Of a stretch of DNA of 64,000 nucleotides, positions 20,771 through 32,116 are shown piece after piece. This stretch comes from Edaphochlamys debaryana (Eukaryota > Chlorophyta > Chlorophyceae > Chlamydomonadales). The stretch covers positions 868,001-932,000 of the forward strand of contig JAEHOE010000011.1 in the NCBI GenBank assembly GCA_016858145.1. The letters are read 5' to 3'. Under the pieces are notes generated by a model that had not been told where the DNA came from, did no database searches, and saw only the letters and a program-made list of their open reading frames with translations. The translations under genes were made by a program, and so were the position numbers. How positions within the stretch are numbered: the first letter of the stretch is position 1; each line of letters starts with the position of its first letter.

Positions 20771-23650
20771 ATGCAGCTTCAGATGCGGCCGCTCGCGGCT
20801 GGGCATCGCGCCCGCGTCGCCTCGGCGACTCGCCCGCAGCGACTCGCGCGAAACCGACTGGTGGTCCGCGCCGAGCTGGAGGAGATTGATCCCATCACTG
20901 GTCAACCTATCAGTCGAGCTGCCCTCACGTCACCTGTGGCTGGGTGGGTGGCGAACGAAAATGCACAGGGCGATGAGCCACACGGTCGTGCGCAGCACCC
21001 AAACCTCCCAGGCGTCAACTCCTATCGTCCAATGCATCCAGCGCATCACGGTGGCAAGGGTTCGCGTTGGGAAGAATGGGGTGCAAAGGCGACCTGGCGT
21101 GTGTGGCTGGCCGGGCCCGACCGCATACGCGGGAGGCCCTTGTCTCTTGAGCGCACCCGTTCCCCCAGATAGTCGGTTACCGCCGTTGTCGCGGTATCAG
21201 TCCCGTGCGCATGGACGAATAGCATGCCATGCCGCCGAAGGCGGTTGCCCGTACCCAGGGCTGAGGGCTGAGGCCTCTCTCCTACCCCAACCTGAAGCCC
21301 TTCACTGTACCTGGCCCAACCCACACCCCACGCCTACAACCGCACTGCACTCCTCACACATGAAGGCCGCTTCTATCCTTACCTGCACACCTCCCTCATC
21401 CTCCTCACGCGGGCAGTAACAAGGCCAAGGTGGGCAACGTGGAGTGGGCCTACCGCCTGGCCACCCCCGAGCCCTCCAAGGCCTCGGCCGACAAGCCCGA
21501 CGTCCTGCTGATCCACGGACTGGGATCCAGCTCGTACAGCTACCGGTGGGGTTCTGCGAGGGAGCGGCTCTGTCTAAGGGGCTCCACGAGCTCAACCGGG
21601 CATGTGCCGCACAGCAAGCAGCCCCAGCAGGGCGCTTCGTGGGGTCGCCTTCCCCTTCGCCCTTTCAAAGACACGGTCTTCAGAGTGCTCTTGGGACCAG
21701 CTCCGGGCCTCCTGCTTTCAGTCCCGCACCCGGCCGCAAGCCCCCAACCCACTGTAACCCGGCCTCCCTCCGCGGCGTCGTAGGAACACGCTGGGGCTGC
21801 TGGGCGGCGAGGGCTACCGCGCCTTCGCGCCCGACTGGCCGGGCCACGGCGACAGCGACAAGCCGGCGCCCTCGTCCTTCGGTTACCGCGAGGAGGACTA
21901 CATCGAGGGCCTGGGGCGGTTCGTGGAGGGGGTGGGCATCAAGAAGCCGTTCGCCATGGTGGTGCAGGTGCGGGGGCGGGGGCTTGCTGATACTGCGGCG
22001 CTCCCGCCCGCATACCCAAACCCGCTTTGCCGTGTGACGTGTCCTCCACCCCCAGGGCTACATCCTGAGCCAGTACGCTCTGCTGTGGGCCCAGGAGAAC
22101 CCGGGCATGGTGCGTGCGGCTCTGGGGGTCGTGGCCTCGTGGGGCGGTGGGGGTCGTGGCCACATGGGCACTTGGGAACCGGTCGGGAACAGAGGGACAC
22201 CCCACTCAGGGTGCGCAAGCTCAGGCGATAGCCTTCTCGGCTGGCGCCTGTCCACGTCTTGCAACCCTCGGCTCCCTACCTCCAATCGCGGATGCTCTTT
22301 TGCTGCCTGCCGGTGCCGGCACCCCGCAGGTGGAGCGCCTGCTCATCCTCAACACGCCCCTCGCCCTTAACGCCAAGCTCAGGCCCGAGCTGGCCGCCTA
22401 CAAGGCCGCCCTCCCCTTCATGCGCCCGGGCAACGTGCGTTTGGGTTTGGGGAACGGAGGGTGGGCTTGATTGCAATGTCGACGGGTTCAGACGGTTGTG
22501 CACTGGGATGACGGGAGCAGGCAGGCCCTTGCTGGCCTTCGCTCTCCGCACACTGATGACCTCGCTTATCGATGGCCCCGCTCCCCTTGCTGCCGTACCG
22601 GCACCCCCCGCAGAAGCCCTTCGACTTCATGATCTTCAACATGCAGGGCTCGCCGTACGCCATGCAGGTGCGTGTGCGTTAGTCGCCCGCCGTACGCTCT
22701 CGCCACTTGCCCTGGCCCCGACTCATGCTCCACTTAATGCTCGACACCCAGGGCTCGCCCTGAGCCGGGGACCGGGTCACTCGGGAACTGCCCCCTGCTC
22801 CGCCCCGTCCTCATACTCATTATCCCCCGTGCGCAACGCGAGGCGGGAACCCGCTTGATCCGCGTCCGCCTCATCCGCCTGCTCACCCAACACCCTCCTC
22901 CCACAGGAGAAGGACGCTATGACGTACGCTCGGGCCACGTCAGACCCCGCCGCCACCACTGCCCTCTCGAAGACCATGGACGGGGTGAGGCGCTGGGATC
23001 CATCTGGGACACACCTGGGCAGATCGGGCCGTCAACCGCATCGGTCATCCGTACGTGTCGCCTCAAAATCTCATCCCCCTTCGTGGTCCCTACACCTCCT
23101 TCCTAGCCGCCGCTGCCCTCAACCGCCTGCCGGCTCCTTCTTCCACCCTCTCTTACTCAACTCAACGCTCCACCTTTCACCCCGCGCCGCAGGTCGACTT
23201 CCCCAAGCTCCTTCAAAAGGTGGACGACGGCTTCATGTCGTGGCGCAAGCCCAGCATCTGCATGTTCGGCTCCTCGGACCCCTTCATCCCCATCGACTCG
23301 GTCTTCGCGTTCCTGGACAACAAGCGCACGAACATGAAAGCCCTGACCGCGGCTGCAAAGCTGGGCCACATGCCGCAGGTACGACAGCTGCACGACAGCG
23401 TGGCTCTCGTGCCGTACACACTGTTTGGGAATGAATGGTCCCTCGAAAGCAATGTCGTCCTCGCCCTGCCCTGGCCTTGCCCCAACTCTTCCACAACAAA
23501 GCCACGCCTCCCTTGCCCCCTCAGGAGGACTACCCCGAGGCGCTGCAGGAGAACATGGTCAAGTGGCTGCAGGGCGAGACCGACAAGGACGTGCAGCTCA
23601 AGAACCTGGCCGTGCTCAAGATGACTAAGAAGGGCGTCGTGCAGGGCTAA
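20771..23650 (+). CDS. Alpha/beta-hydrolase-fold protein, probably plastid, nucleophile lost
   Basis: Nine phase-consistent exons: 20771-20943, 21417-21545, 21784-21967, 22056-22109, 22330-22434, 22614-22667, 22907-22984, 23193-23378 and 23525-23650, giving about 362 aa. The first ~35 residues are rich in Arg, Ala and Ser without acids, like a plastid transit peptide. The fold shows an oxyanion HG loop (VLLIHGLGSSSYSY), a FAPDWPGHGDSDKP turn, an acid loop (FGSSDPFIP, Asp about 288) and a histidine loop (KLGHMPQ, His about 318). The nucleophile elbow reads MVVQGYILSQYALLWA at about 159-174, where active enzymes have G-x-S/D-x-G. Plant chloroplast relatives resembling haloalkane dehalogenases, as I recall them, share this V-V-Q-G form. 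It may therefore be non-catalytic or use another chemistry. Its 3' end converges on the minus-strand gene at 24970. Confidence 0.85.
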
Positions 23651-24210
23651 GCGGGGGACCCACAGGGTGGACGAGACTCGCGAGTGGGACACAAGTGGGC
23701 GATGCAAGCAGCAGACAGGTCACAGGGGCAGGGGCGTGAACGCTGGGGTGGCAGCCTGAGGCGAGGGCCTGCTGCTGGGGTTGCGGGTAGCTGAGTGTGG
23801 CAGTTGGATCGTATGGCAGTTTCGGAGCATCAGCTAGCTGAACATCGCTGGTTTCGCGTACAGCAGCTGGGTTGTGACTATGAGGGGCTGGGTTACCTCC
23901 TGAGATCTAGCGGAGACCCCGGATAACTAGCGGGCGGGACTACGTGGGAATTCACTTCCTTCTCATTCGAAGACGGAGAGGCCCGGAGCCAGGGGCCGCG
24001 GCGAAAGGTCAACTTGAATGGTCTACCTAGAACTCAAGGGACGGAAGAGGTGTTGCCCAAGAGGAGGCAAGCAAGGACAGAAGTCCATGAGCAAGGGGGG
24101 CAGGGGCACGAGCTCCTCAACGTGAAAGGCCAAGGACTGACCCTGGCGTGCGAGGGTGCAACGGCTGCACTGGGCGAGGCCAGCGCAAGAAGAGGGGTCA
24201 TGTGCCCCGG

Positions 24211-24215
24211 TGTAA
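24211..24215 (+). terminator. Candidate TGTAA poly(A) signal of the hydrolase gene
   Basis: TGTAA about 560 bases past the hydrolase stop codon, and the only such motif I noticed on this strand in the interval. Confidence 0.4.
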
Positions 24216-24241
24216 GGCGAACACAAGCCAGCTGGTGGTCC

Positions 24242-24246
24242 TTACA
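24242..24246 (-). terminator. Candidate TGTAA poly(A) signal of the minus-strand gene
   Basis: TTACA on the plus strand is TGTAA on the minus strand, about 725 bases past the stop of the gene ending at 24970. It sits only 26 bases beyond the plus-strand signal. Confidence 0.38.
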
Positions 24247-24969
24247 GCGTTCTCCTCCACGGCTCCGCCTCCTGCCACATGGCACGCCTTCCGCGAAGAC
24301 TCTCCCAAGCCTTCAGCTACGACAACAGCCCGACCTAAGACAAGCGGGGCGCCCCCATGGGGGCGGAAAAGGGCTGCCCAAGGAAATCCAGCGCTGAGCC
24401 CCATGCATAACAACAACAGAGGGCCGACCGCCTTGGCATGCTCTGAGGATAAATGTGCAGGCCCGCGTTGCTTACTCCTCAGCCCTGCCGGAGTAAGCCC
24501 TCAAGATGCGTATGGCCAGTCAGCCAGCCCTGCCGAAGAAGAAAGGTTTACCGCCCGACCTGCTATTTGGGGGTGCACACGCCTGCCATGCCCCTGCTTT
24601 TCGTGGCGGCTGGTTGGCACCTCGCAGCCCAAGCTGGCCCGAGGGGCAACAGTAACAGGCATAATGGATCAATGCTCAATGCAGACAGGTAGCTCAATGA
24701 AGTACAGCTTCACCCCAGCGCTGACACTCACGCTCTCCATCCGAGCTTTCAGTCGTCACCCCCCACCCCGTGCCCAACACCTGGCAGAGCTCACTCCTCA
24801 CGCGCGCTTAGCCACAGCGCGCATCAATTGCATACGAACCCCATTGCTGCCAGTACGATAAAGCTGCAGTACTGCTATGTCCATGTTATTGTGTGGGCTA
24901 GAGCCTTAGCTCTAGTGGACCCGCCCTTCCGCGACCAACGCGTGCTAAGGAGCCTGGAGCCCACGCCTG

Positions 24970-26650
24970 TTAGCAGCTCCCTCGCCGCATGGAAGCGACG
25001 CTGCGAAACACGCCCCCGCCCGCTGCCGTGCTGGGGGCGGTCCCACTCTCCGACCCCGTCCCCATGCTAGCCTGCCGCTGGGGAGGCTGGGCCATGATGA
25101 GACGCGACTGCCGCGCCCGTGCCCCGCTGAGGGGCGCCTCCAGCTCCAGCTCCGGCCCTTCCCCGCCCAGCCCGTGTACGGGCGCGATGCTGGGCAGCCG
25201 CCGGGGGGCGCGTGGCGCTGTGGGCGGCATGCCGGGAGGCGCGGGCGTGGGCCGAGGCGAGTCGGGCGGGCGCGGCTCATAAGCGCCTCCTCCCGTTGTG
25301 CTGGGGCCGTTGCACCGGGAGTCCGGAACGCGGAACGAGCTCGTCCGCAAGCTGGCCCCGGTCGTGCCGATGGGTCGCCGGGCCACGAAGGACCGACCCC
25401 GGAACGCCGCCCCAGGGGGACTCGGACAGGGGCCGCCCAGCGGCGAGGCGGGGGTCGGCGGGTAGGCGGCATAGGCCCCGGGACCCGCGGCCGCATGGCC
25501 AGGCTCCTCCTCGGCTATGGGCGGCGTCGCGTGGCACGCGCCCTGCAACGCCGGCGATCTGGCCGCGTCCGGCAACCCGGTCTGGTGCTGCCGGGGTTCC
25601 CGGAAGGAGAGGGAACGGTGGCGAGGGTCATCGGCTGCCAAGGTGGGGGAGCCATGTGTGGTGAAGGAGTGGACCCGGAGCTCCTCCAGGGGGGGTCGCT
25701 GGCTGGCCTGGCTCACAGGGCAAGTCAGGAACAGGCCCCCGAAGCCGTCAGGCCCCGCCGCCGGTCCCTGGTCCGCGATGGGGCTGCGCGTAGAGACCGG
25801 CCTCGCGGTATAGGAGCCGCCGCCTGCGGTTGGAGATGGGCCAAGAGGGACAGGGGCGGGACGGGGGTGGGGAAAGGTGTTGTGGCTCTTGAGGAGCCGG
25901 TCGTCGTCGTCTGCTTGGTGGGGATGTACGGTACCACAAAGGCCCCTGACCTCACAGCAACTCCCCCACGGTACGGCAGCGGCCTGGGCTAGTGATCAAT
26001 GACTCACCGGCACCGCAGTCAGCCACGAAGGTGTGGTCCGCAGACAAGTGAAGGGGCGGCAGCCGGGCTGCCCACAAGCGGCGGTGCGTGGGCCGGCCCT
26101 CCTCCCCGTCGCCCGTCCGTCCACCGTCTGTGCCGCCCCCTGCGCTCGCTCCAGTAGCTCCAGCGTTACTCCCCGCGTATCGAGCACGGTAGCTGGGACG
26201 GTAGCTCGGGGCCGCTTCCACCCGGCTCGAGGCGGCCTCGGGGGACGGAGGTTCGGGGCCCCGCTCCTCCACACTCCGCGGCGGGGAGGTCACGACCTCT
26301 GGCCCTCGCCGCGACTCTGGCCGTGAGAATGAAAGAAACAGAGGCCTGACCTCGACGGCCTGCTTCCTGCGGAAGCTCTTGTAGCGCCCAAGAGGTGGTC
26401 GCTGATACCCCGCTGAAGCCTCGGCTGGCCCTGCGCCAGGGCCAGCCTGGTGGCCATCGCTTGATGCGCCTGGTGTTGAGGCCTTGAGCCACAGGCTAAG
26501 GCGGTTCTTCGCTGCCTGGAAATCGGCCCAGTCGAGCGCTAGAAGCCCGTCCTCGTCGCTATCGTCCGAGGACGTGGCTTCACCGTCCTCCCCTGCGCTG
26601 CTTACGTCGAGAGGAAGAGCCGGGCTCTCTGTTCTGTGTAATTGCTTCAT
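24970..26650 (-). CDS. Minus-strand paralog A: unrecognised protein ending RRGSC
   Basis: Exons 26650-26008 and 25823-24970 join in phase 1 and give about 498 aa. I do not recognise the family. An acidic serine cluster at about 21-34 (EDGEATSSDDSDED) is followed by a predicted helix at 38-57 (LALDWADFQAAKNRLSLWLK). The rest is Arg/Ser/Pro-rich and looks disordered, with pieces such as LGRYKSFRRKQ, RSLSFRE, RGRSFVARR and LRTSSFRV. The C-terminus is VASMRRGSC. The gene at 29918-32116 shares the acidic cluster, the A-A-K-x-R-L-x-x-W-L helix, an L-P-S-I motif, the position and kind of its single intron early in the protein, and the R-R-G-S-C end. The two are therefore clear paralogs in tandem orientation. 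Confidence 0.72.
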
Positions 26651-29600
26651 AATGCTTCCCTCGCTTTCGTGTTAGGTAGCCATAAATGTCGTGGTCATTT
26701 GCATTGACAGCGCTAAACCGACTCCTGTGAAGCAGCGATTACAGCGGCGAGGGATCGCAACCCACTCGCAATGGCCTGAGTGTGCCAGACCGCACACAGC
26801 CAGTGGGACCGACTCCTGTGTGCACCTCGGGTTCGGTTGTGTTGGTGGGTACGCGACAGTCTCACAATGCCGCAGAACGGCCCCTTGCCTCCCCCAGCAA
26901 CTCAGGTACGGTGCGCTTCAAGATGCGGGTGATGTTACAACGGGGGGTTAAGTGTCAGGAGCTGTATCGGCCAGCCGCGACATGCAAATGTGGCGACGCG
27001 TGAAAGCCGCGCGTTTCTCCCGAAACTAGGACCTCACATCAATGCAGATTGCAAGGACGCCTACGCGCCCTTGCAGGGCGGGGCGTGTGGTGTTACGCGG
27101 GTAGCGGGAAGGTAGGACATGGTAGCACGAGGGCATTTATGCACAGGCGGACTGACTTCCCGGCTCATACGCAGCTCATAGCGTATCCTGCATAAGATGT
27201 GCTGAAACGTCCGTGTCTCCAGGGCCTTGGTGACGCCTCCACTTCTCTGCACGCCCTTGGAGGGGGGATGGCTGGGGATGCATGACTAAAGCCCCTGTAC
27301 CGAAGCCTCAGCAGACCTTCGCAACACACAGACAGGGCTGCACAGGGCTGCATATCGGTAAGGGTCAGACTGGAGGAGAGGGGGAGCGGGAGGGGAAGGG
27401 TTGGTGGGTCGGAAGGGGAAATGCCGCGTGGTGCCATGGCGGCCTCGAGGAGCTGCTGTACCGGTTTGCGTGGGCCTGGCCCTAATCTGCCCAAGTAGGC
27501 CCCGTTAGACTGCACACAGGCATAGCCGCACAGGCATAGCACAGGCAGGCTCCAACGGCGCTGATTGTGAGGCGGCAATCGGGCGGCTGCCTGGTAGCCC
27601 CTCGGCTGATGAGTGCCAACAGCGCTGTTGCTATCCCTTGTCTCTGTGCGTGTGTGTGATTCCGACTGCGCCGCTGTCCCCTCGAGTCACCACACGAGCG
27701 GAGGCGAGCACGTCACTTACAGACTGCCTCGCTTGAGCCTTCCTCGTTGTGTCAGTGAGTGGGGAAGCGGGAAGGGCACGCTGGCGCCGTGCAGCCGTAA
27801 AGGGGCCACAACTACTGCACAGCAGCAAGTTCAGACCCCGCAAAGCCCCTTGCACCCACGTATCCATGCTCAGAATACCACTGAATTGAAGGTCTCCACA
27901 GCCATGCTATGCTCAGCACATGCGTCATGGCATGATGACAGGTGGGGCCGCTGCGGGCCACGCAACACGCCACGCCGCATCAACGAAGTTCTGTCAGGAG
28001 TTTACGGGTGTGAGACATAGCGTGTGACCTGTCTGTTGGATGACGTGGGTTGAGCGTGTCGGGTGCCAGGTGTGTGCCCGTCGTGACGTGTCAAACCCCT
28101 GCCGTACGTTTGGCTCTCCACTTGAGGAGCGAGAGCAGCGTTGTGCGCTGTCTCTCGCCTTGATCTTTTGGCAAGGATAGCGCTTATGCTTAGCCACTGA
28201 CCATACAGTCGGGAGACCCGTCCACGGGACGTGAAGCAAGACAAATGCTGGCGGCATGTAACGTCACAAGAGCTGAGTTGCTTCCGCTCCTGGCCTACTG
28301 TGCTCCCAGCACTCTATGGCATTATGCCCACGTAAGGTCAGCTAGGTAGCGAACCCGAAGCGCGGTTACTGGGTGGCGGCGTCGCCATGCCCAGGCTGGA
28401 GCACGCCTCACGCGTCTGGGGGCTGAGGGGAGAGCCCGCTGCTCTGTGTGTGAGCAGCTGGTGGCTGTGTCCGCGTACAGCGTCCCCGCTTCATATCTGG
28501 CCGCATGCACTGGATAGGTTCGTCTGCACGTACATAGGCGTGTCAGAGACCAGGGTGCTCGGGTAACAGGGCCCGTGACCAGCAACCAGCCACCCACAAC
28601 AGCTGCCGCCGAGCAGAATGCGCGGCAATGCACGGCAATGCGCGGCCATGAGCGGCTACCGACCTACGGCCCCCATAGATGAATGCGTGTTCCGCAGGGC
28701 CGCCGTCTGCTGCCCAGTCTGCCCCTGCTGGCCCCTAGGGAGCCCCATCGCCCTACGTTCCGACCTGGCTCGCGGCTCGCCCTGCTCCCGCAGCGCTCGT
28801 GCCTGTGCGTAGGGCAGAAGCTCCCATGACCGCGCAGTCACGAGCCCCAATGCGAACAATCCCACCTGGCTCGCTGCCTGCCCTGACCCTGCCCTGACCG
28901 CGCAATCACCGCCGCAGCGTGCTGCACACAGCCAGGGTCAGCAACTCTAAGCGGGCCGGCAGGTCTTCCCAAACCGCATCCGATAATTCGATGGCTGAAT
29001 ACTCGTACCACAGGCATCAGTCAGACGTGTAATGCGAGCCAGAATACAAACGGCCCCCTTAGCAACGATCAACTGCAGCATGCAACGCCAGGCTGCACGG
29101 GCGCATGCCTCTCGAGTGCTTGTGCGGGACACCTAAGCATCGCAAGCAATGGTTGATACCGGTATGCGACCTCTTGACCCCGCTTCAAGTCACCCCGACC
29201 CCGCATGGGGATGACCTTTAACAGCCCTAAATTGGATGGTATTCAAGGCCCTGCAATAGAGCTCAAATGGTGTGCACGTCATGCCGTAGTGCACCATATC
29301 CACCACATGCGCTTCTATTCAGGCACCTTCGTCCATCCCCACAGAGGCCGAGGGACCCACTGTGTGGGGAACGCACGTGTGAGGCCGTTCACAAATCTCC
29401 ATGGGCACGCTCCCAGCCCCTGGCATCTTACCCAAGCCCTCCAGCCGTGGTTCCTCGCTGCACAAGCAGATAACATCCATACCGAGGCTCCACCCTGCCT
29501 GGGGCCGCACTTGACGTATCACATTGACCCACCTTATTCGATCCTGCACCTGTCGCTTGACCCGTCGTCTTGAACTAACGCCCTCAACCCCCACCCCCCA

Positions 29601-29917
29601 AGCACACCCAAGCACCTGATCAATGGGGTTTGACCGAGCTCGAGCGGCAAAAAAAATTGATCAGGATCTGAATCCTAGTCGAAAGGACGCATAACCACTT
29701 GAGCCGACGCCGGCATGGCGAACTCCCGGTGAGTCATGCACAGCTTGTTATTTACGTGCGGCTGATACCTTGTCCCCCCCCTGCTCCTACTCAGCGCAGC
29801 ATCCGCCTCTAGCCTTCACCTGCCGCAAATAAGCCCCCGATACCTCGCCGCTAGGGCGCCGCCAACAATGCTCACTGTACCTCCCACGCCCCCCGCCCGA
29901 GGCTCGCGGCCTCCGCC
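26651..29917. other. Spacer between the two minus-strand paralogs
   Basis: 3.3 kb with only scattered open frames, none with splice partners or motifs. It should hold the promoter of paralog A next to 26651 and the 3' UTR of paralog B next to 29917. A TTACA at 27717-27721 is far from the latter stop and may be chance. Confidence 0.4.
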
Positions 29918-32116
29918 TCAGCAGCTCCCCCGGCGCCTGGACCGCTCCGTCCGGAACCCGCCGGCGCGCGCAGCCGCTTCCGCAATCCTCGCTGCCTCGT
30001 CACCCCCACCTGGCAACAGGCCCTCCTCCTCCCCGCGTGCGCCAAGCCCGTATCCGCACCCATGCCCGTGCCCGGGCGCGTGCCCCTGCCCAAGCGCGTC
30101 GGCCAGCGGCTCACCTGACCGAAGCGCTGACACCGCATAGCCTGACGGCACGTGCGCGGTTCGTGTGATGCTGGGCAGGCGCACGGGCCACAGCGGCCGC
30201 CGTGGCGCGGAGGGCACGGGCGCTGGCTCGATGTCGTCGGCTCCCGTGGGGTTGCCGTCGGCGTCGAGCAGCGCCTCCAACTGCCGCAGCTTGTCCAGAT
30301 CGCTGAAGAGCGACGAAGTTGGCGCCGGCACTGGCGCTTGGTGGGTGTTGTGGTCAGGGCGGGTGGTGTCCCGGTGGGTGTGGGGTTCGGCGAAGGGAGC
30401 GGAGGTCTGGGGGTCGGGAAGGTGGGGAGCCGGCGGGGAGCGGTGGCCGGCGAGGGAGCGGAAGCCCACGGGCAGGAAGCCGCGCGCGTTCTGGGGCCGC
30501 GCTACGTCGAGAATGGAGACGGAGGTGCGTCGCTGGGCGAGCGGGTGTAGTGTGGGCTCGAGCTCGCACGGGCTCTGCGGCCCGGCGCCGCCCGTGCTGT
30601 GTGTGCTGCGCGCGCCGAAGAGTCGGTCGGCTGCAATGACGCCGCCGCTCACGGACCCGGCGGCTGAGACTGGGGAACACACTATCGTTCCGGATAGGAC
30701 TTCAGACGCGAGCGGGCCGTGCTGCACGCCGGTGGGGATGCCGCCGTGCGGCGTGAAGTGGAGCGGCGGCAGGCGGGTAATGGAGCGGGAGCGGGGCTCG
30801 GGCAGGGGCCCGTGCGGAGCGCCGCTGCGGCCCCGGAGCTCCGAGGCGCTCCCGCCGCTCTCGGTCCCTTCGCCAGCTTCGTCGCTCGGGCGGCCGCCGA
30901 TCTCGGCAGAGAGCGGCGCCTCGTAGGCCTCGTAGTCCGCGGAGAGGTCGGCGTGGTCGGCCAAGGGACTGACTGTGTAGAGCGGGCTGTGGGGCCGGGC
31001 CGCGTCCTCCCACGAGCCCACTCCGCCGCGCCGCGGCGGCGGCCGATGTGGGTTGGGCTGTGAAGGTGGTTGCGGCTGTTGCTGCGGCTGTGGCTCGGTG
31101 CTCCAGCCCTCCCACGCGTGCCCCCCGGACGCAGGCTGCGGCCCGGCCCGTGGCGCGTTGCAGCTGCCGTCGGGTGGCCCGGGTGGCCCGGGGGCCTGGG
31201 ACCCAGCGAAGGGGTGTTCGGGGTAGGAGAAGGAGGAGCAGGCGGAGCGTGTGAGCGCTCGGCCGCGTGCGGGTGGGGCGGGCCGCTGGAAGGAGTCACG
31301 GCGGGGCGGCGGTGGGTGCGCCTGCAGTGGCGCCGAGGCGCCGTGGGTGGAGAAGGGGGACTCCTGGGCCGGGGCCAGGGGCGGGGCCCGGGGGGCCATG
31401 GGCTCCGAGGCGCGGTGGGAGACGGAGGCGCTGGAGCGAAGCACTCGCGAGCCCGTGTAGAGCGGGGTGTGGCTGGACGCGGGACGGGGTGAGCCGACCT
31501 CGAGGTTGATCTGCCCGGGCCTGCAGAGGGGGCAGAAAGTGAGGGCAGAGGAGCGCTTCTGCTGAAGGGGTGCATGAGAGACGCAGGGAGGCGGCGTGTG
31601 GAGGACGGCCCCGTCGGCGTGGGTGCCGTGGGGCCTGGGGTCGGGCCTCAGAGTGGGGCCCCGTTTCAGCGTGTCGGAAAAAGTGCCAATCCCCCCCCCG
31701 CAAGTTGAGCCTGGTTGCACAGCTCACCTGCATGCTCCCGAGCCAGGCCGTGACCCATTCGCAGACGTGAGCCACTGCCGCAGGCGCTCCTTTGCAGCGG
31801 ACAAGGCATCGCTCGGCAGCCGCTCGAGGCCGTCTACACCTCCGACATATTCGTCATCATCTTCAGAGCTACTGGTAACGTTTTCGGCAGCCGGGTAGGC
31901 TCGACGTGGCGTCCCAGGCGGGAATGCCTCCGGGAAGTCGCAAAAATTCACCGCATCCTGCCGGTGGAAGAACTCGAGCTCCCCAATTGCTGCAACAGAC
32001 CGGTGAAACCCAGAAGCATAGCCCACTTCCGTCTCGGCTGAAACGGCAGCGTTGCTGCGGTGGAAGGACCTTCCTTGGTAAGCCCCGCAGCTGGCCACTG
32101 GTTCGTGTACAAACAT
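29918..32116 (-). CDS. Minus-strand paralog B: unrecognised protein ending RRGSC
   Basis: Exons 32116-31728 and 31520-29918 join in phase 2 and give about 663 aa. The start is the first ATG; an in-frame TTG two codons upstream is not a likely start. An acidic serine cluster (TSSSEDDDE, about 81-89) precedes a helix at about 98-117 (ERLPSDALSAAKERLRQWL) that matches paralog A. The long second exon is Ser/Pro/His-rich with few ordered segments, and it includes RRDSFQ, QRRTSVSILD and a region near the end with LPSITRTAHVPSGYAVSA. The final residues are RTERSRRRGSC. An AARIAEAAARAGG helix just before the tail has no obvious match in paralog A. No enzyme domain or membrane segment is visible. The function is unknown. 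Confidence 0.73.

Larger units (their letters stand above)
23651..24969. other. Convergent intergenic region (two 3' UTRs)
   Basis: No exon is supported. The region lies between two convergent genes and contains a TGTAA on each strand (24211 plus, 24242 minus), consistent with abutting 3' UTRs. Confidence 0.5.

Noticed and set aside
26651..29917. Several 60-135 codon open frames as possible small genes
   Set aside because: None has splice partners, recognisable motifs or paralogs in the window, and such frames are expected by chance at this GC content.
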